Shown here: in pieces, positions 50,101 to 61,400 of the stretch | Position numbering within the stretch: the first letter of the stretch is position 1 | Layout of the letters: every line of letters starts with the position of its first letter | Assembly: GCF_000224145.3 (NCBI RefSeq) | Contig: NC_020166.2 | Coordinates: 1,553,966 to 1,617,965, forward strand | Length of the DNA stretch: 64,000 nucleotides | Direction of reading: 5' to 3' | From: Ciona intestinalis | Lineage: Eukaryota; Chordata; Ascidiacea; Phlebobranchia; Cionidae | Position numbers and translations under genes: made by a program | Notes under the pieces: model-generated | What the model saw: the letters and a program-made list of their open reading frames with translations, nothing else | Databases searched by the model: none | Told to the model about the DNA's origin: nothing

Positions 50101-51239
50101 TACATGTAAAACATTTTGAAGCAAAGCTTTAATTAAAATTTGTAATTATACTAGTGGAAAGAAATTGTTATTGGAAATGTAAATTGTTTGTTGACTTATC
50201 TGTTAACAATGTTTATTTAATTCTGCTTATCTGTTGACATGCTTAGGTAGTAGGTACCGCTAATAGGTAACGAAGACCAAACACAGTTGTTTATGCTCTC
50301 TAGTTTTTCGCAGTTACATTAAAAGAGATTTGTATACCAGTACCTCAAAACTTTAACAAGGCGTGACTTCCGTTACTAATTTAATGAATGAATTCAACTT
50401 ATTATTTTTGCGTGGCAGGGCAATGGCATTCATTATGACATGTGTATTGTGTACTACATATGTAACTTTGCTGGAGATTATGTTTTTGTATTTTTTGTAT
50501 GGCTGACAATACCGACATGAACAACCCATTAGTGACCACTGGGTTGGAGCAATTGTTGTTAAGTATCTTGCCCAAAAATATATAGACGCACAAAAATCTA
50601 GCATTACCAAGCCTTGAACCTAAATCAATTAGACTAAAAAAGATGTTTTAATTGCCTAGCCACAGCACCAGACAACTAACTTACAAAGAACCCGCACCAG
50701 ATCCCGCTCCCAACTTCAACCATGTAGGAACTAGCAGTGCTGTTGATTAAAAGAGCTGCAATTGCAAAGAAGACAGACAAAGTTCCAAGAATTAACTGGG
50801 AAATCTATAAAAAAAATATATATATTTAAGTGGCATGAATAATTAACTTAATTAAGACATAACAAAACAAAGAAGAAAAATTTCACCCACTTCCACTTTG
50901 CCAGTACCCCAACCCCATAAGCCCCAACTTATTATTGGATACAAATGAAATACATTGTGCAGAAGTATGACACTTTTAGTTACATTCCCAACAAATTATA
51001 ACTCTTATTACAGGCTCAAAACATTTTTTGTGTCCTTTTTGTCTTTACATACATGGCAACTCACAAGCTTGCATGAGGTGTATCAAACATGACATGTGTT
51101 AAAGATAAACAAGTTATACTCATTCATTTCCCAGTCAACTTACCCCAAGTGATCTATATATCTTGGCATATTTAGCTCCTGGTATGCTTCGTTCAGTTGG
51201 AACTTGACTTTCTCCCAAGTTCTGATTAACTGTGGTCAT
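46379..51239 (-). CDS. CD20/MS4A-like four-transmembrane protein, gene 2
   Basis: Minus-strand exons: 51239-51144, 50804-50685, 49851-49795, 49533-49396, 48991-48878, 47746-47659, 47204-47056, 46710-46675 and tentatively 46405-46379. Phases match gene 1 exon for exon. The product is about 270 residues. The N-terminus has PGAKYAKIYRSLG, TM1 starts ISQLILGTLSVFFAIAAL, and TM2 starts VGSGIWCGFFFLLAGGISM. TM3 is in exon 4, followed by a Tyr-rich extracellular loop (QYDTQYMYYNNYSSSG). TM4 is FIELVLSIVHSAFFCVASCC. The Gln/Pro-rich tail carries seven Pro-Ala repeats and ends APPPAYE (PPxY). Reading through the exon 8 donor gives one more residue and a stop at 46669; splicing to 46405 gives TLQNPAKI and a stop. 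The terminal exon is therefore uncertain. Its closest relative in the window is gene 1. Confidence 0.82.
46441..46550 (-). repeat. SINE tRNA-like head, antisense, in the last proposed intron of gene 2
   Basis: Read on the minus strand: GGCACTGTGACATAATGATT, AGAGGTTATGGGTTTGAGGC and TTGGTGCTGCTGCC. This matches the head at 61299-61400. Confidence 0.55.
47056..47117 (-). repeat. Hexanucleotide repeat coding (Pro-Ala)n
   Basis: About seven GAGCAG units (CTGCTC, or in frame GCTCCT, on the coding strand) encode Pro-Ala dipeptides in the cytosolic tail of tetraspan gene 2. Repeats of this kind commonly vary in length. Confidence 0.75.
47500..47600 (+). repeat. SINE 3' module in intron 6 of gene 2
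   Basis: It contains CAGCTTGTAAGCAGGTAC, then ACATTATAACGACTGCCGTT and GCCCCACATCGCAACATG. Confidence 0.5.
47848..48003 (+). repeat. MITE-like repeat in intron 5 of gene 2
   Basis: It contains CAATCAACAACGCTCATTTAG, AATACGGTTGTATAACTC and TTCTTTGTTTAATACCAAAC, ending TTTTCCCCAACCTA. Confidence 0.6.
49018..49255 (-). repeat. Two SINE 3' modules, antisense, in intron 4 of gene 2
   Basis: The plus strand shows CGCGTGGCAGGAAAACGACA with GTCGTTATAACATGAGTG and CACCTCGTGCCAGC at 49018-49090. A weaker copy (GGCGGTAGTCATAACACCAG, TGTTCTGC) lies at 49180-49255. Confidence 0.55.
49915..50000 (-). repeat. SINE 3' module, antisense, in intron 2 of gene 2
   Basis: The plus strand shows GTGTGACATGGCAATGACAG, TCATTATAACATGG and CACCTCGTGACG. 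Confidence 0.5.
50395..50675 (-). repeat. tRNA-derived SINE, antisense full-length, in intron 2 of gene 2
   Basis: The 3' module (GCGTGGCAGGGCAATGGCAT) is followed by the middle part (GACCACTGGGTTGGAGCAAT) and the head (AGCCTTGAACC, then CTAGCCACAGCACC) on the plus strand, i.e. a complete element in reverse. It ends about 10 bp before the donor of exon 2. Confidence 0.65.
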
Positions 51240-52682
51240 GTTGCAGTACCGGTATTATTATTCCTGTGGCACAACTGCTGTAATATAGTGTTAAGATATA
51301 GGTATATTAAACATGAAATAAACAAGTAAACAGTAAATAATATGGTCAAATCCGTATTCTGATATTTCTGACATAAACTAACTGCATAAATATAAGTTAA
51401 TCATTTCAGTAAAACAAAAAAAATAGGTGCTGACAAATAAGCTTTTTCCCAGTACGTATTTTGTTACGTATTGAAAACTGTAAACAAATGCATTATGTAC
51501 AAAAATGCATTATGTACAAAAACGTAACACAACATTTCGACTTCGACTTTATACAAACGCCTGTGGATGCGTTAAAAAAACAAATCCAACTTAACTGGCC
51601 AGAGTTACACAACACTGCAGAAAACCCGGTGGGAATGTCACACAAACTATTGAACTACTGCGGTTAGGGAGAAATAGCGTTTCTAAGTTCCCCTTCAGTC
51701 AAAACAAGTTTTAAACCAGATTGGTAACCTTTTGCGGGTAACGTATTTGGGGATATTTGCACGCGAAACGAATTGACTGTTTTCACTTGCTGCTGCATAA
51801 AATATCGTGGTTTAACAGAGTTTACCTTTTATACCTAAACGCAGAGTCCGTTACGGACTCTGCCTAAACGCATATAGTTATCTTATTGCATTTTTAAAGA
51901 CGCATTTCTGTACATCGAGAACTTACGTAAACCAGAGTGGGTATATACGTACTGTGATAAATACATGTCATTTGCGCGAAGCTTCTGGTGTAATAACTCA
52001 TACATAGGCTCATACTTAGTACTTTAATACATAAGTTTAATACATTTACATGCAATATCAGTTATCTTTGCTAGTAATATCAACGTGCTACTTCCCACCT
52101 TTTTTGCATCACCACCCACATCTATGAAGCAAAAGTTCATGGCAAAGTAAAACGAAATTCGATACATGATGCAGTACAAAAAAGTTGTTGAATGTACAAT
52201 AAAAATCAATTTGGGATTACAGCCAAAGGGTTTTATGAAACCTAGTACACAATTTAACTAAAAATGCACCAACACACAAATATACAATTAAATGAGGATT
52301 CATATCTTATAAAATTACCGCAATCATTTTAGAGTGCAACACCTTTATTTACTAGTGTATAAAGTTTAGATTGAAGAGGTATATCTTTTCAAAATCCATT
52401 TTATAGATGAAAGATTGAGTAAGAGTTCTGCACCAACACTTAAACAATTAAGAGTTTCAGAAACACTGTACATGCAAGGCAATATCATTAATTCATTATA
52501 AACACTAAAAGGTTAAAATAGCAGAAGTACTAACGAGGTTAAAATGACATGGTGTGTAATATAGTACATAAATGTCTTAATAATACAATAAAGAAATTGG
52601 GTGGGCACTATTAGAAAGAAAATGATAATATTCCGTTGGGCAGTAAAGCAGGGGTTTCTTCATAAAGGTAAAGATCGGCACA
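51240..52682. other. Intergenic region between tetraspan genes 2 and 3
   Basis: AT-rich. It contains a 17-bp direct repeat (AATGCATTATGTACAAA at 51487-51503 and 51504-51520) and the palindrome at 51841-51863. No gene was recognised. The open frames at 51461-51667 and 52024-52209 have no recognisable domain. Confidence 0.5.
51841..51863. other. Perfect 10-bp palindromic arms flanked by direct repeats
   Basis: GCAGAGTCCG (51841-51850) and CGGACTCTGC (51854-51863) pair around a 3-nt spacer. The flanks repeat CCTAAACGCA-like sequence on both sides. It lies about 600 bp upstream of the gene 2 start. Confidence 0.6.
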
Positions 52683-55402
52683 TTAGACTTCTACCTTCTG
52701 TGGAATAAACATCAATTTGGGTTTTTGTTAAACTGTTCACGGCCTACTAGAAATAACTGTTCACAGCCTACTAGAAATAATAACAGTTTGTATAGATAAT
52801 AATCATTATACTGCCCCGTGGCACAGTGATTAGGGTACGGCTTCAAGTTTAACGTTTGAAATCGCTTTACAATTGTTGTTGGCATGTGTTTTAGAAGACA
52901 TTTAAAGGTAATTGCTTTAACACAGTGGTCCTTTATATGTTGTTTAAATTGCCAGTAACGCATTCAAAATATTACCTACAATGTTACATGGATAGCAACT
53001 CGTAAGCAGAAATGAGTTATAACGACTGTCATTGCCCGAGAATATAAACAGGTGACACCCATAAAACCAAAAAGGTCTGGCTCAATTCAGTTACACTTAC
53101 CTGGGGCAGCGGAGCTTGTCTTGGATAATCTGCTGCTAAAACAAAAAAGTTTTTATTAATATTAATGGGAAAGCAAAATATAATTTATTAATTACCAAAC
53201 TATTCCTAATACCATTTAACCATTTATATTCATATCATCAAATCATAATTTTACATCATTTATGTTGTTATTTCAAAGCGAAGATATAAAACATGACAAC
53301 AGTTTGTTGTAAAGAGTTTGAAAATAAATACATTGTTTTTATAATGCTACTCACCTTGTGTGGCTGGTTGGTTTGCCACATATGTTATTGGCACAGCATT
53401 AGCAGATACTGCCTATAAAATGAAACAGAATTTACTGAACTACTGAGAAATTTAACTTTGGTATTCAATCAAATCGTAAAAACTGTTTTAAGCAAAAAGG
53501 GTGCTGTGCCACTGCATACGACTATTTGTTGCAACAGCCACAATGTTTAATGAACACTTAGCACTTTTTATCCAAAACATGTTTTAAAAACTGTTGTATT
53601 GCTGTTGATTCCCTTCACCTTGTCCTTAAATAACATAATTTTTGCTATCTTTTCGAACAGAATAAATTTATGTTATGTTGTTGTTACTTACTGCATATCC
53701 CTCCTTTCCACAACAAACAACCGCAGAGCAATAACCAGTAAACACAGTAGCAACTATGGTTTCACCCAAACCTATGATGATATTAAGGACAGAAAGCACC
53801 CAGATCTCCTGAATAGAATGTAACATGGTAAATAGTAATCATAGAAATTTGATTATATAGACAGAATTCATATAGACATATAACTTCCAACCATACATGC
53901 CAGCTATCTCGTAAATATTTTAGAAACTGCCATTTTGGCAAAAATTTTTATGAGCGAAATCATGTGTTATAACGTCAGCCATTGTGTGTTCTGCAAAGAT
54001 AGGTAAGTTGGATATATTTCTTTGTTATGAAAATCTGGTTTTATTAAATCAATAACGGAATTTACTATTTACACTTCAAAATGTACAACAACCTCTGTAC
54101 ACTACTTTTGTTCACTTAAAATCATATTTAATGACTATTTTAACATTGTTGCTATACTTACTGTTGGAAACATTGAATGGTAAACCACAATTAACCGAAT
54201 AGCAAGTATAAGCACTCCCAAGCTGAGAAGGCCAGAAATAACGGACATAACCAATCCAGCAATTATCTGTCAAAGCACTTTATGATTTATATAATGAATA
54301 AAAGATTTTAACTTATTTGCCCTTAGGTGGCGGGACATCGACAGTTGTTATAAATTGGGTGTTCTGTTTCATACACATCGTGCCAGCTTATAAATTTGCC
54401 ACTTTATTTACTTTCTATTTTTTAATATATGGCTGATAATTTAGACAACACATTAGTGGCCACCGGTTTAAAACAATATGAGTTAGGTGTCTTTGTCAGA
54501 GCACACATACAACCGCAATGGTAGTGTCAAACTTTGCTAACTATTAACTAATGTTGTGTTTGTAACTACTTAGTTTATCTTCGTACAGCTGGAAAATGAC
54601 AGTTGTTAAACCTGGATGTTCTGTTTCATATACTGCATCCCAGCTTACAAAGTAGCCTACCAAGTATGTTACCTTGTGGTTAAATGTTAGTTAAAATCAA
54701 ACATACTTACCACTCCTTTTGCTGGAAACCTGCTGGCTTGAACACCCAGAGCACCGGTACCCATGAACTGTAAGAGTTTAGTTGTATCTTATATTAGTAC
54801 TCATTAAATATACCCTATGGTAACTTAACAGAACAGCCGCCAATACAATGTTAGGTAGCCTATATAGGCCAAACTCTTTAAATTTTTAAAAAACATTTTT
54901 TAAACTTTTTTTGAAATAAAAAGTGCGTGATAAGAACTCCATTTAGGTATAATGACTAAAACATAACTCACTATAGCTCCAGCCCATATTCCCATGTATA
55001 TATCAGAACCAGGTGAACCATTCTTAATAAGAAAAAAAATAATGTATCCAAAAACTTCTTCTAAAAAGATGGCAGCTCCAAAGCAAATGTGTGCGATCTA
55101 AAAACAATATTTAGATAAATTTGCAATAAGTATCACCATAAAACAGCAAAAATAAGTAGAAAGTTACATTCATTCAAAATTGGTGCTAGTGAAGAGTCTT
55201 TCCCCTACCTTATTTGCTAACCACTAACCTAACCCTTAACCCCCTTATCATCAACACCTAACCCCCTAACCATTAATGGTATAGATACCCAGCAATCTAC
55301 AAATAACTTAATAAATACAATCTTAAACATACATACCCCCCATACTCTGAATGGTATCACATATCTCCATTGTGGCTGTGTAGTTATTGGTGCAGCGATC
55401 AT
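52683..55402 (-). CDS. CD20/MS4A-like four-transmembrane protein, gene 3
   Basis: Minus-strand exons: 55402-55337, 55097-54972, 54767-54711, 54266-54162, 53808-53692, 53412-53355, 53135-53101 and tentatively 52697-52683. All phases match the other three genes. The product is about 192 residues. The N-terminus is short (QPQWRYVIPFRVWG). TM1 is ICFGAAIFLEEVFGYIIFFL with acidic EE inside, TM2 begins YMGIWAGAIFMGTGALGV, TM3 is in exon 4 and TM4 is in exon 5 (SVLNIIIGLGETIVATVFTG), then CCGKEGYA. The tail is short and Pro-rich (DYPRQAPLPQ). No PPxY is visible. The last mini-exon (KVEV, stop) is a guess based on a good acceptor and phase. Its nearest relative is gene 4 (shared YMGxWAGA and CCGKxxYA). 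Function is inferred only from the family. Confidence 0.78.
52731..52778. repeat. 24-bp tandem duplication
   Basis: Two adjacent 24-base units (AACTGTTCAC(G/A)GCCTACTAG plus AAAT) differ at one base. A partial third unit follows. It is in the last proposed intron of gene 3. Confidence 0.8.
52812..53060 (+). repeat. tRNA-derived SINE, diverged full-length copy
   Basis: The head CCCCGTGGCACAGTGATTAG is followed by a middle part with CACAGTGGTCC and the 3' module GTTACATGGATAGCAACTCG ... GTTATAACGACTGTCATTGC. It lies in gene 3 between exon 7 and the proposed exon 8. Confidence 0.6.
54320..54690 (-). repeat. SINE, antisense, plus a second 3' module, in intron 3 of gene 3
   Basis: At 54320-54530 the plus strand reads GTGGCGGGACATCGACAGTT, ACATCGTGCCAGCTTATAA and TAGTGGCCACCGGTTTAAAA. 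A second module at 54580-54690 reads AAAATGACAGTTGTTAAACC and CCCAGCTTACAAAGTAGCC. Confidence 0.55.
55216..55275. repeat. Degenerate CCCTAA-like tract in intron 1 of gene 3
   Basis: Repeated CTAACC, CTAACCC, TTAACCC and CTAACCCCCTAACC units resemble degraded telomeric CCCTAA repeats or a simple-repeat tract. Confidence 0.4.
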
Positions 55403-55440
55403 TTTAAAGCAGTTGTTTTTAGGCTACCTTTACAAATATA

Positions 55441-55643
55441 GTACTGTGGAGTAAGATGGATAGCGTTAGCATCTAAAACGCATATTTTCTGCCGTGTTTA
55501 ACAATTAACAACGCTCTTTTAGAGTCGGGAAGATTATATAATCTGCAAATATTCTTAGTTTACTTAATTTTAATAAAAATTAATAAAACGATAAAAAAGA
55601 CGATAGAAAAAGAATGAACAAACATGTCCTGTTTTACCCCTGC
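55441..55643 (+). repeat. MITE-like repeat just upstream of gene 3
   Basis: It starts TACTGTGGAGTAAGATGGAT, contains ATAGCGTTAGCATC, CAATTAACAACGCTCTTTTA and GAGTCGGGAAGATTATATAA, and ends CCTGTTTTACCCCTGCC. It begins about 40 bp from the gene 3 start codon. Confidence 0.65.
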
Positions 55644-56169
55644 CCGACGCCGTGGCAAAGAGGTTTTCGCGCATTTCCTACCTAAATCTCAAATCACTGA
55701 CTTGGCTCAGGTGGAAAAGAAAGCGTTATCTAAACGTTTGCATTTATACCGAGTGTTTTTAGCTGCACCGATAAGAGTAAAGCCTATAATTATATCATAG
55801 CGTGGTCGTCATGCGTATAAAGGGAATCGAAGCACCCGCGGCAAATTAGATCAAACGGAATGCTCACAACTCCCACGCATAAACCCAAGGCGTTACCAAT
55901 TTAAATCATTTTATAAACGATATGCTAAAATCGCGCGAATCCTGACTACTTTACTTCCAATTTCCGAAGTCAATGCTTGAATAAATGTATGATCGTTGGC
56001 AAAGGCGTAGCCTACAAACGAACTATAGCACAAGCTAAATAAAACAGAGAACAGTATTCTGCATGAGTGGGTACTCCATGGGGAGTATGCTAAAGCGCAT
56101 TTTCCAGTGAGATGGCAAAGGTATTACCGCATAAGCCTCTACCCAAGAGGATAGGCTACCGCTACAATA

Positions 56170-56400
56170 CTTGACGCCGCTACTATTGTTGGCATGTGCC
56201 CTTGCGCAAGATACAACAGCAATTGCTTCTACCCGGTGGTCGGTAATTATTTTTTGTCTGAACTGTCACCCATACACTAAAAACAATATAATCACTCACA
56301 CATTTACATATGGGTGAGAACTTGTATGCGCGGACGAGTTTTACGAAACAGACCATCCGTCTTATAACGACTACAGTTGCTTGCAATGCGAACTGTGCCA
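56170..56400 (+). repeat. SINE lacking most of the tRNA-like head
   Basis: It contains TTGACGCCGCTACTATTGTT, CAGCAATTGCTTCTACCCGG and then the 3' module CGCGGACGAGTTTTACGAAA with CTTATAACGACTACAGTTGC. Confidence 0.6.
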
Positions 56401-58361
56401 GTCTTTTCTCTGCCTTATTATCAACCCAATGCATGCTCGGGGAAGCGGTTAAGAACACCTGCTGTGGGCAGGATCACGGCTAGTAGGCCGTGGCAGGATT
56501 CTCATGAGACTACTCTGGTGACTGGGTTGTTTTATTGAAACTGTTCTGTTCATTCCATAGCACCATAAACACACGAACACAATAAGCATGCACCAGTAAA
56601 ACAAAGTGTAAAAAGGCAAATGCGGCAGTTTAGTAACCACAATTCAGTAAACAAAATACATGTATATGTATCGTAGTCAGTTTAATAACTACATTCAGTA
56701 AACAAAATACAGGTGTATGTATCGTGGTAAGACTTTGAAATATTAGGTTACAGTAACGAGCACCAAAGGTAAGAGTGTAATCTAGACAAAATGTATACCA
56801 ACTTAATGTTTAAAAACAAAAACAATGTTGATTCAGTAATTTTAACAAAACTGAACCGCAGAAAAATATGGCAGTACCATACGCCAATGCTACACAACAT
56901 GATAAACACTAAACATGGTTATAATAAAAAAAATCAAGCAGATTTCGTTTTTGCATGGCAATGTGCTTTTGTTTGTTTTGTGCTTAAAATATGGTCACAA
57001 TCTAATTCTTCCAAGATTATATAATTACTGATGTGTATAACTAAAGTGTGGTTAGTAAAATGATTCTGCCACAAACAGATAAAGGCTTCATAATTTCAAA
57101 ACACTTGTCTGCACTGAATAACAAAAGCTCTACAGGACCATGCATTCTACATTCATGCTATTTTAACAAAATTATTACAGTAGTCTTTTAGTGATTTGAA
57201 ACTCCATGTATAATAGTGAGTTAGTTCGTTGTAATACGCTTTCATAGTTAGTTGTTTTCTATACTACATGCAAATAGTGGTTGAATGTGGTCATGACGTG
57301 TTATTGTAGTAGAAGTCTTTTATTCTTGAACCTGCAAAAAATAAATAATGCTCTGTTTAAATAGGTCAGCTTGGTACAATACCCCAGTACAGATTTGACT
57401 GTGAAATACAAAAAAAATAATAGTTAACCAGCTGCTTTCAATATTCATGTATTATACATTTTAATGTAAAATGCAGAGATTTTACAAACATTGCATAACA
57501 TAACATTGTTAATTTATCTTTTCAAATACTATATTGAAGATCGAATTCATTTAAACAACAAAGACAATTAGGAACAAAATGATAGTCGTTAAAACACCCT
57601 AAGTAAAAAAACTGAACCTTTAAAAAGTGTGACTGCTATAAACTCACAATATAAATAGTTTGTTAACTTGAATATTTCTTACAGTATATCAAATATATTA
57701 ATAGATTTTAATTAAACAAAGTTAAATATGATGCACCAAAATGACAATTCCCTAAAATAGATTATGCCTGGTAGGGGCAGCAACAGAACATTACTATAAT
57801 CTGGAGCATAGGTCGCTGTTTTATGTGTGGTTTGTGGGTTACTGCATGGAAATTTTACAACAAAGACAAGAAAGCTAGCTCCTAGTTACGTAATGTATGC
57901 AATGCATTAGTTATTCCAAGATTGTAACCTAGATTACATTTCCAGATGGGATTTGAGAGGCTCAACCACAAGAAACTCTTATTAATAATTCAGAACTCAG
58001 CAAGACATAAACCACCACACTGGGAATAAAAAGCGTGAAACCAATCTTTTGACCAAGAACTATTTTAAGTTTAGCAGCCAACATGCAAGATTGATCCAAC
58101 TTCTATATTGTAAACCAAATAACTCAATTTTGTCAGATTTAACCAATTCAAGTATATATATTTACGTATACAGTTGGAATATATGAAAATTTAAATAATT
58201 AGTTTACCAATTGAATTTATGACTCTCCTTGGGTCAGTCATTCAATAATACAGCTATTCTGTTTCATACCCATTTTACCAGAAATAAATATAATTTTGTT
58301 GCTGCTTTAAATTGTTACGTTGGGAAATGAACTGCCAAGTGATAATCATTGAAAATATTAG

Positions 58362-58367
58362 TTTATT
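58362..58367 (-). terminator. Polyadenylation signal of tetraspan gene 4
   Basis: A minus-strand AATAAA lies about 75 bases downstream of the proposed stop codon at 58441. This spacing suits a short 3' UTR. Confidence 0.5.
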
Positions 58368-58440
58368 TATACATTAACCTGGTACCTTAATGTATAATAC
58401 AAAAGTAATGAGAGCAGCATACAATATTTATATTTATGTT

Positions 58441-61400
58441 TCAACTTGCCAATTTATACTCTGGGGGAATCTCTCCTTCAGGCTTCTGCAGAAATTAAAT
58501 AAATGGTTAATTAGGACCATGTGTTAGGTTTAGATCAATGCATGAATGCAATGTAATAATGCTGTAGTGTAAGTTGGAATGATAGGAAATACACATAAAA
58601 ATATGGACAACTAAAAACAACATTATATAATTTTTATTTATCTTGCAGGCCACACCCATACAAGTAAAACTTTACCCTAAAAGTTAAAAATGGAATCTTT
58701 TACATTTTATTGAAATAAGCTCTATATGGTTGCCATTTATAATACATATAAACATTGCAGTTTGATTATTAATTATTCATTACAAATATCATAGCATTCA
58801 TTCTTATACTGTTGCCCCCCTCCCATTATAAAAAGAATGCTTGCCAGATATGTGTGTGTGACCTGAATCACACCATTGGTATGCAGTGGTATGTCATGTA
58901 TGCCACAAACATTGTGACCAATGGGCACACACATACTCCCTCTTCAGTGTTGCCAAATAAAAATCAATAAAACAAAACAAAAAAGTCACATTGAAATAGA
59001 TTCGAATTTATAATTCTGAAACATTACATTTAAATCATTGTCTTTTTTATTTTTATTATGGTAAACACCGGAACCTAAACCTATTTTACTCTCTTGTTTC
59101 TCTCACAGCAGGGCAGCATAATAGCCTTATGGGCGTTTTAAAATCGATCGAAACTATATTATGGTTGTGGGTGCACAGAAGGTGATTTTTTGACCAGTTT
59201 CAATAAAAACGTACCAGACCATATATATAATAACACAGTTGTCTTTTATGTTACAACTTTCACTTAAAAATTGTATCACATATAAATCTGAAGAAAAAAT
59301 GCAAAAATTCAGTTTCACTCCTAATCGTCAAACTTAAACATTGGAAACTCTATTAATTAATGAGCCAAATGCAATACTAGCTCTGGTTATTAGTAAAGAT
59401 ACCTAACAGCAGGGTAAAAGCTATTTTAAACTGCAGACTAAAACACATAATGTCATGTCTGTTTTAAAGGTTTGAGTTACTTGTTAGCTAAGACACTAAC
59501 ATTCACATATGCCAAAAAACTAAACGTATAATTTAAAAAAGCTGTTCTAGGCTTAACAGTGAAACATTTTCGACACCCCAAATTTAACACCTATGGCCCT
59601 ATGTAATATTATTTACAATCTACTTACTTACTTGGGATTGGGGTGGGTAGCCTGTTTGGGGTTGGTAGCCAACAACTGTAATAATAAGTTATTTATCAAT
59701 ATATAAAGGTTAAATAAACTTGTTTATCTTGTATATTTTGTATGCAGGCATGAGGTGTATAAAACAGAACACCAGTTGCAGCATTTGTGGCACATAAACA
59801 TTATATATGATAGTGGAAAGTAGGTTTGGGGGGAATTGTATACAGCCCAGTTAATTCATGTTAAGTGCTGTAACATTAAACCAAATCCTTAATGGACTAA
59901 ATGTATACATTGGACTATACATTACATGGGAGTCCAAACATGGCATAAATGTTACATACAAACAACAAGCTTAAGCCTTACTTGGTTGATTAGCAGGGAC
60001 AGTTGTCAGAACAACAGTATTAGCTGGTACTGCCTGGAATATAATTGACAGTTTTAGTTTTGGTCATTTTTTTACACTTACTTTAATTCCAATCACTTTT
60101 TGATTTGTTTTACAACTATATATACATAAGTTAATTTACGAGCTTTAAAAATTGCAAAATCAGAAAACATTCTAACCAGCCTACATTCTTTCCATTTACA
60201 ACATACCATAATAACACCTGTTAGTGGTTTTAAATAAATATTGTTTGTTATCTTTTAGCAGCTGTGGATATTAAATCCCAGGGGCGAGCTGTTTGCTAAA
60301 TCTACTAACTTTAAAAGTAACCTATAGAACAGTTCTGGTAAAAATGTGTATTTTGTTGTAGCAAACATTTCATTTATCATTCGGCATGATTTCACTATAC
60401 ATAATTGCAAAATTTTGAATATAATATACTTTGGCTCTGTTTTTTTGCATAGACACCCGAAAACAGCGCAAAAACTGTTTTAAACTTATATTTGTGCATC
60501 TAGGTACCCTTGTGTTACCCCAGGCAACCCTAATGTAGCACTTTGTACTTGTACATGTTTCATAACATAAAATTTGATGAAACATACGTACCGCATAATC
60601 CTTCTTCCCACAGCACACCGCACCACAGCAGAATGCACTGAACACAATGGAAGTTATGAACTCCCCAAGTCCAGCAATTGCTACAATTAGCCGGAATATC
60701 ATGATCAGCTGAAAAACACAGAATTTATAACATAACAGAATAAAAATTATAAATTTTTTAAAAAGTTCCTCAGTTTAAAATTCCTAATTTTTTTGGCAAC
60801 CCAAACATTATACAAAATTTAAACAAGCATGTCCAGCAAAATAACTTTAAAGCAATTTTAAAAATGAGGTCAATAGGCATTGTAAACCACTGTAGTGAGT
60901 GACAGCTACATCACATTGTGACCTATTTTAGTATTACCACCAAATGGGCAAACAGCATGGTACTTAAAGACATCCATGTTATAATTACTGTCACTGCTCC
61001 ACCATGCGTAAACATATAAGTTGCATTCATTGAATCATTATTACAGATAGAACACCACATGTTATAACAAATGTTGTTGCCCTGCCACGTGAAGATAAAT
61101 ATGTTACATTTCTTTCAGAAAACCTACCGGTAATACGTTTAATGTTAAGCCAATCATTGCTGAGATTCCAGTGCACATAATCACAAAGGCAAGTATGCAG
61201 GATACAATTGAAACCACCATTCCTGCAATAACCTGAAAACAAGTTTAGCACTTTAGCTTGAAACACCAACTAAGATAATACATTAATAATAATCGTTCGG
61301 CGCCGTAGCACAGTTGGTTAGCACACCTGCCTGTAACCCCGAGGTAATGGGTTCAAGGCTCGATGCTGCTACCACTGTGGGCGTATGTGTCATTGGACAA

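Larger units (their letters stand above)
55403..58440. other. Intergenic region between tetraspan genes 3 and 4
   Basis: It contains a MITE (55441-55643) immediately upstream of gene 3, a locally less AT-rich segment (about 55640-56160), a SINE (56170-56400) and then AT-rich sequence. An orphan terminal-exon-like sequence lies at 57317-57333. No gene was recognised. The open frames at 56183-56458 and 56791-57024 look non-coding, the first lying in the SINE. Confidence 0.5.

Noticed and set aside
61299..61375. Possible tRNA gene from A- and B-box-like motifs
   Set aside because: It is the head of a dispersed SINE with a long non-tRNA body, and no clean cloverleaf or acceptor stem pairs were seen.
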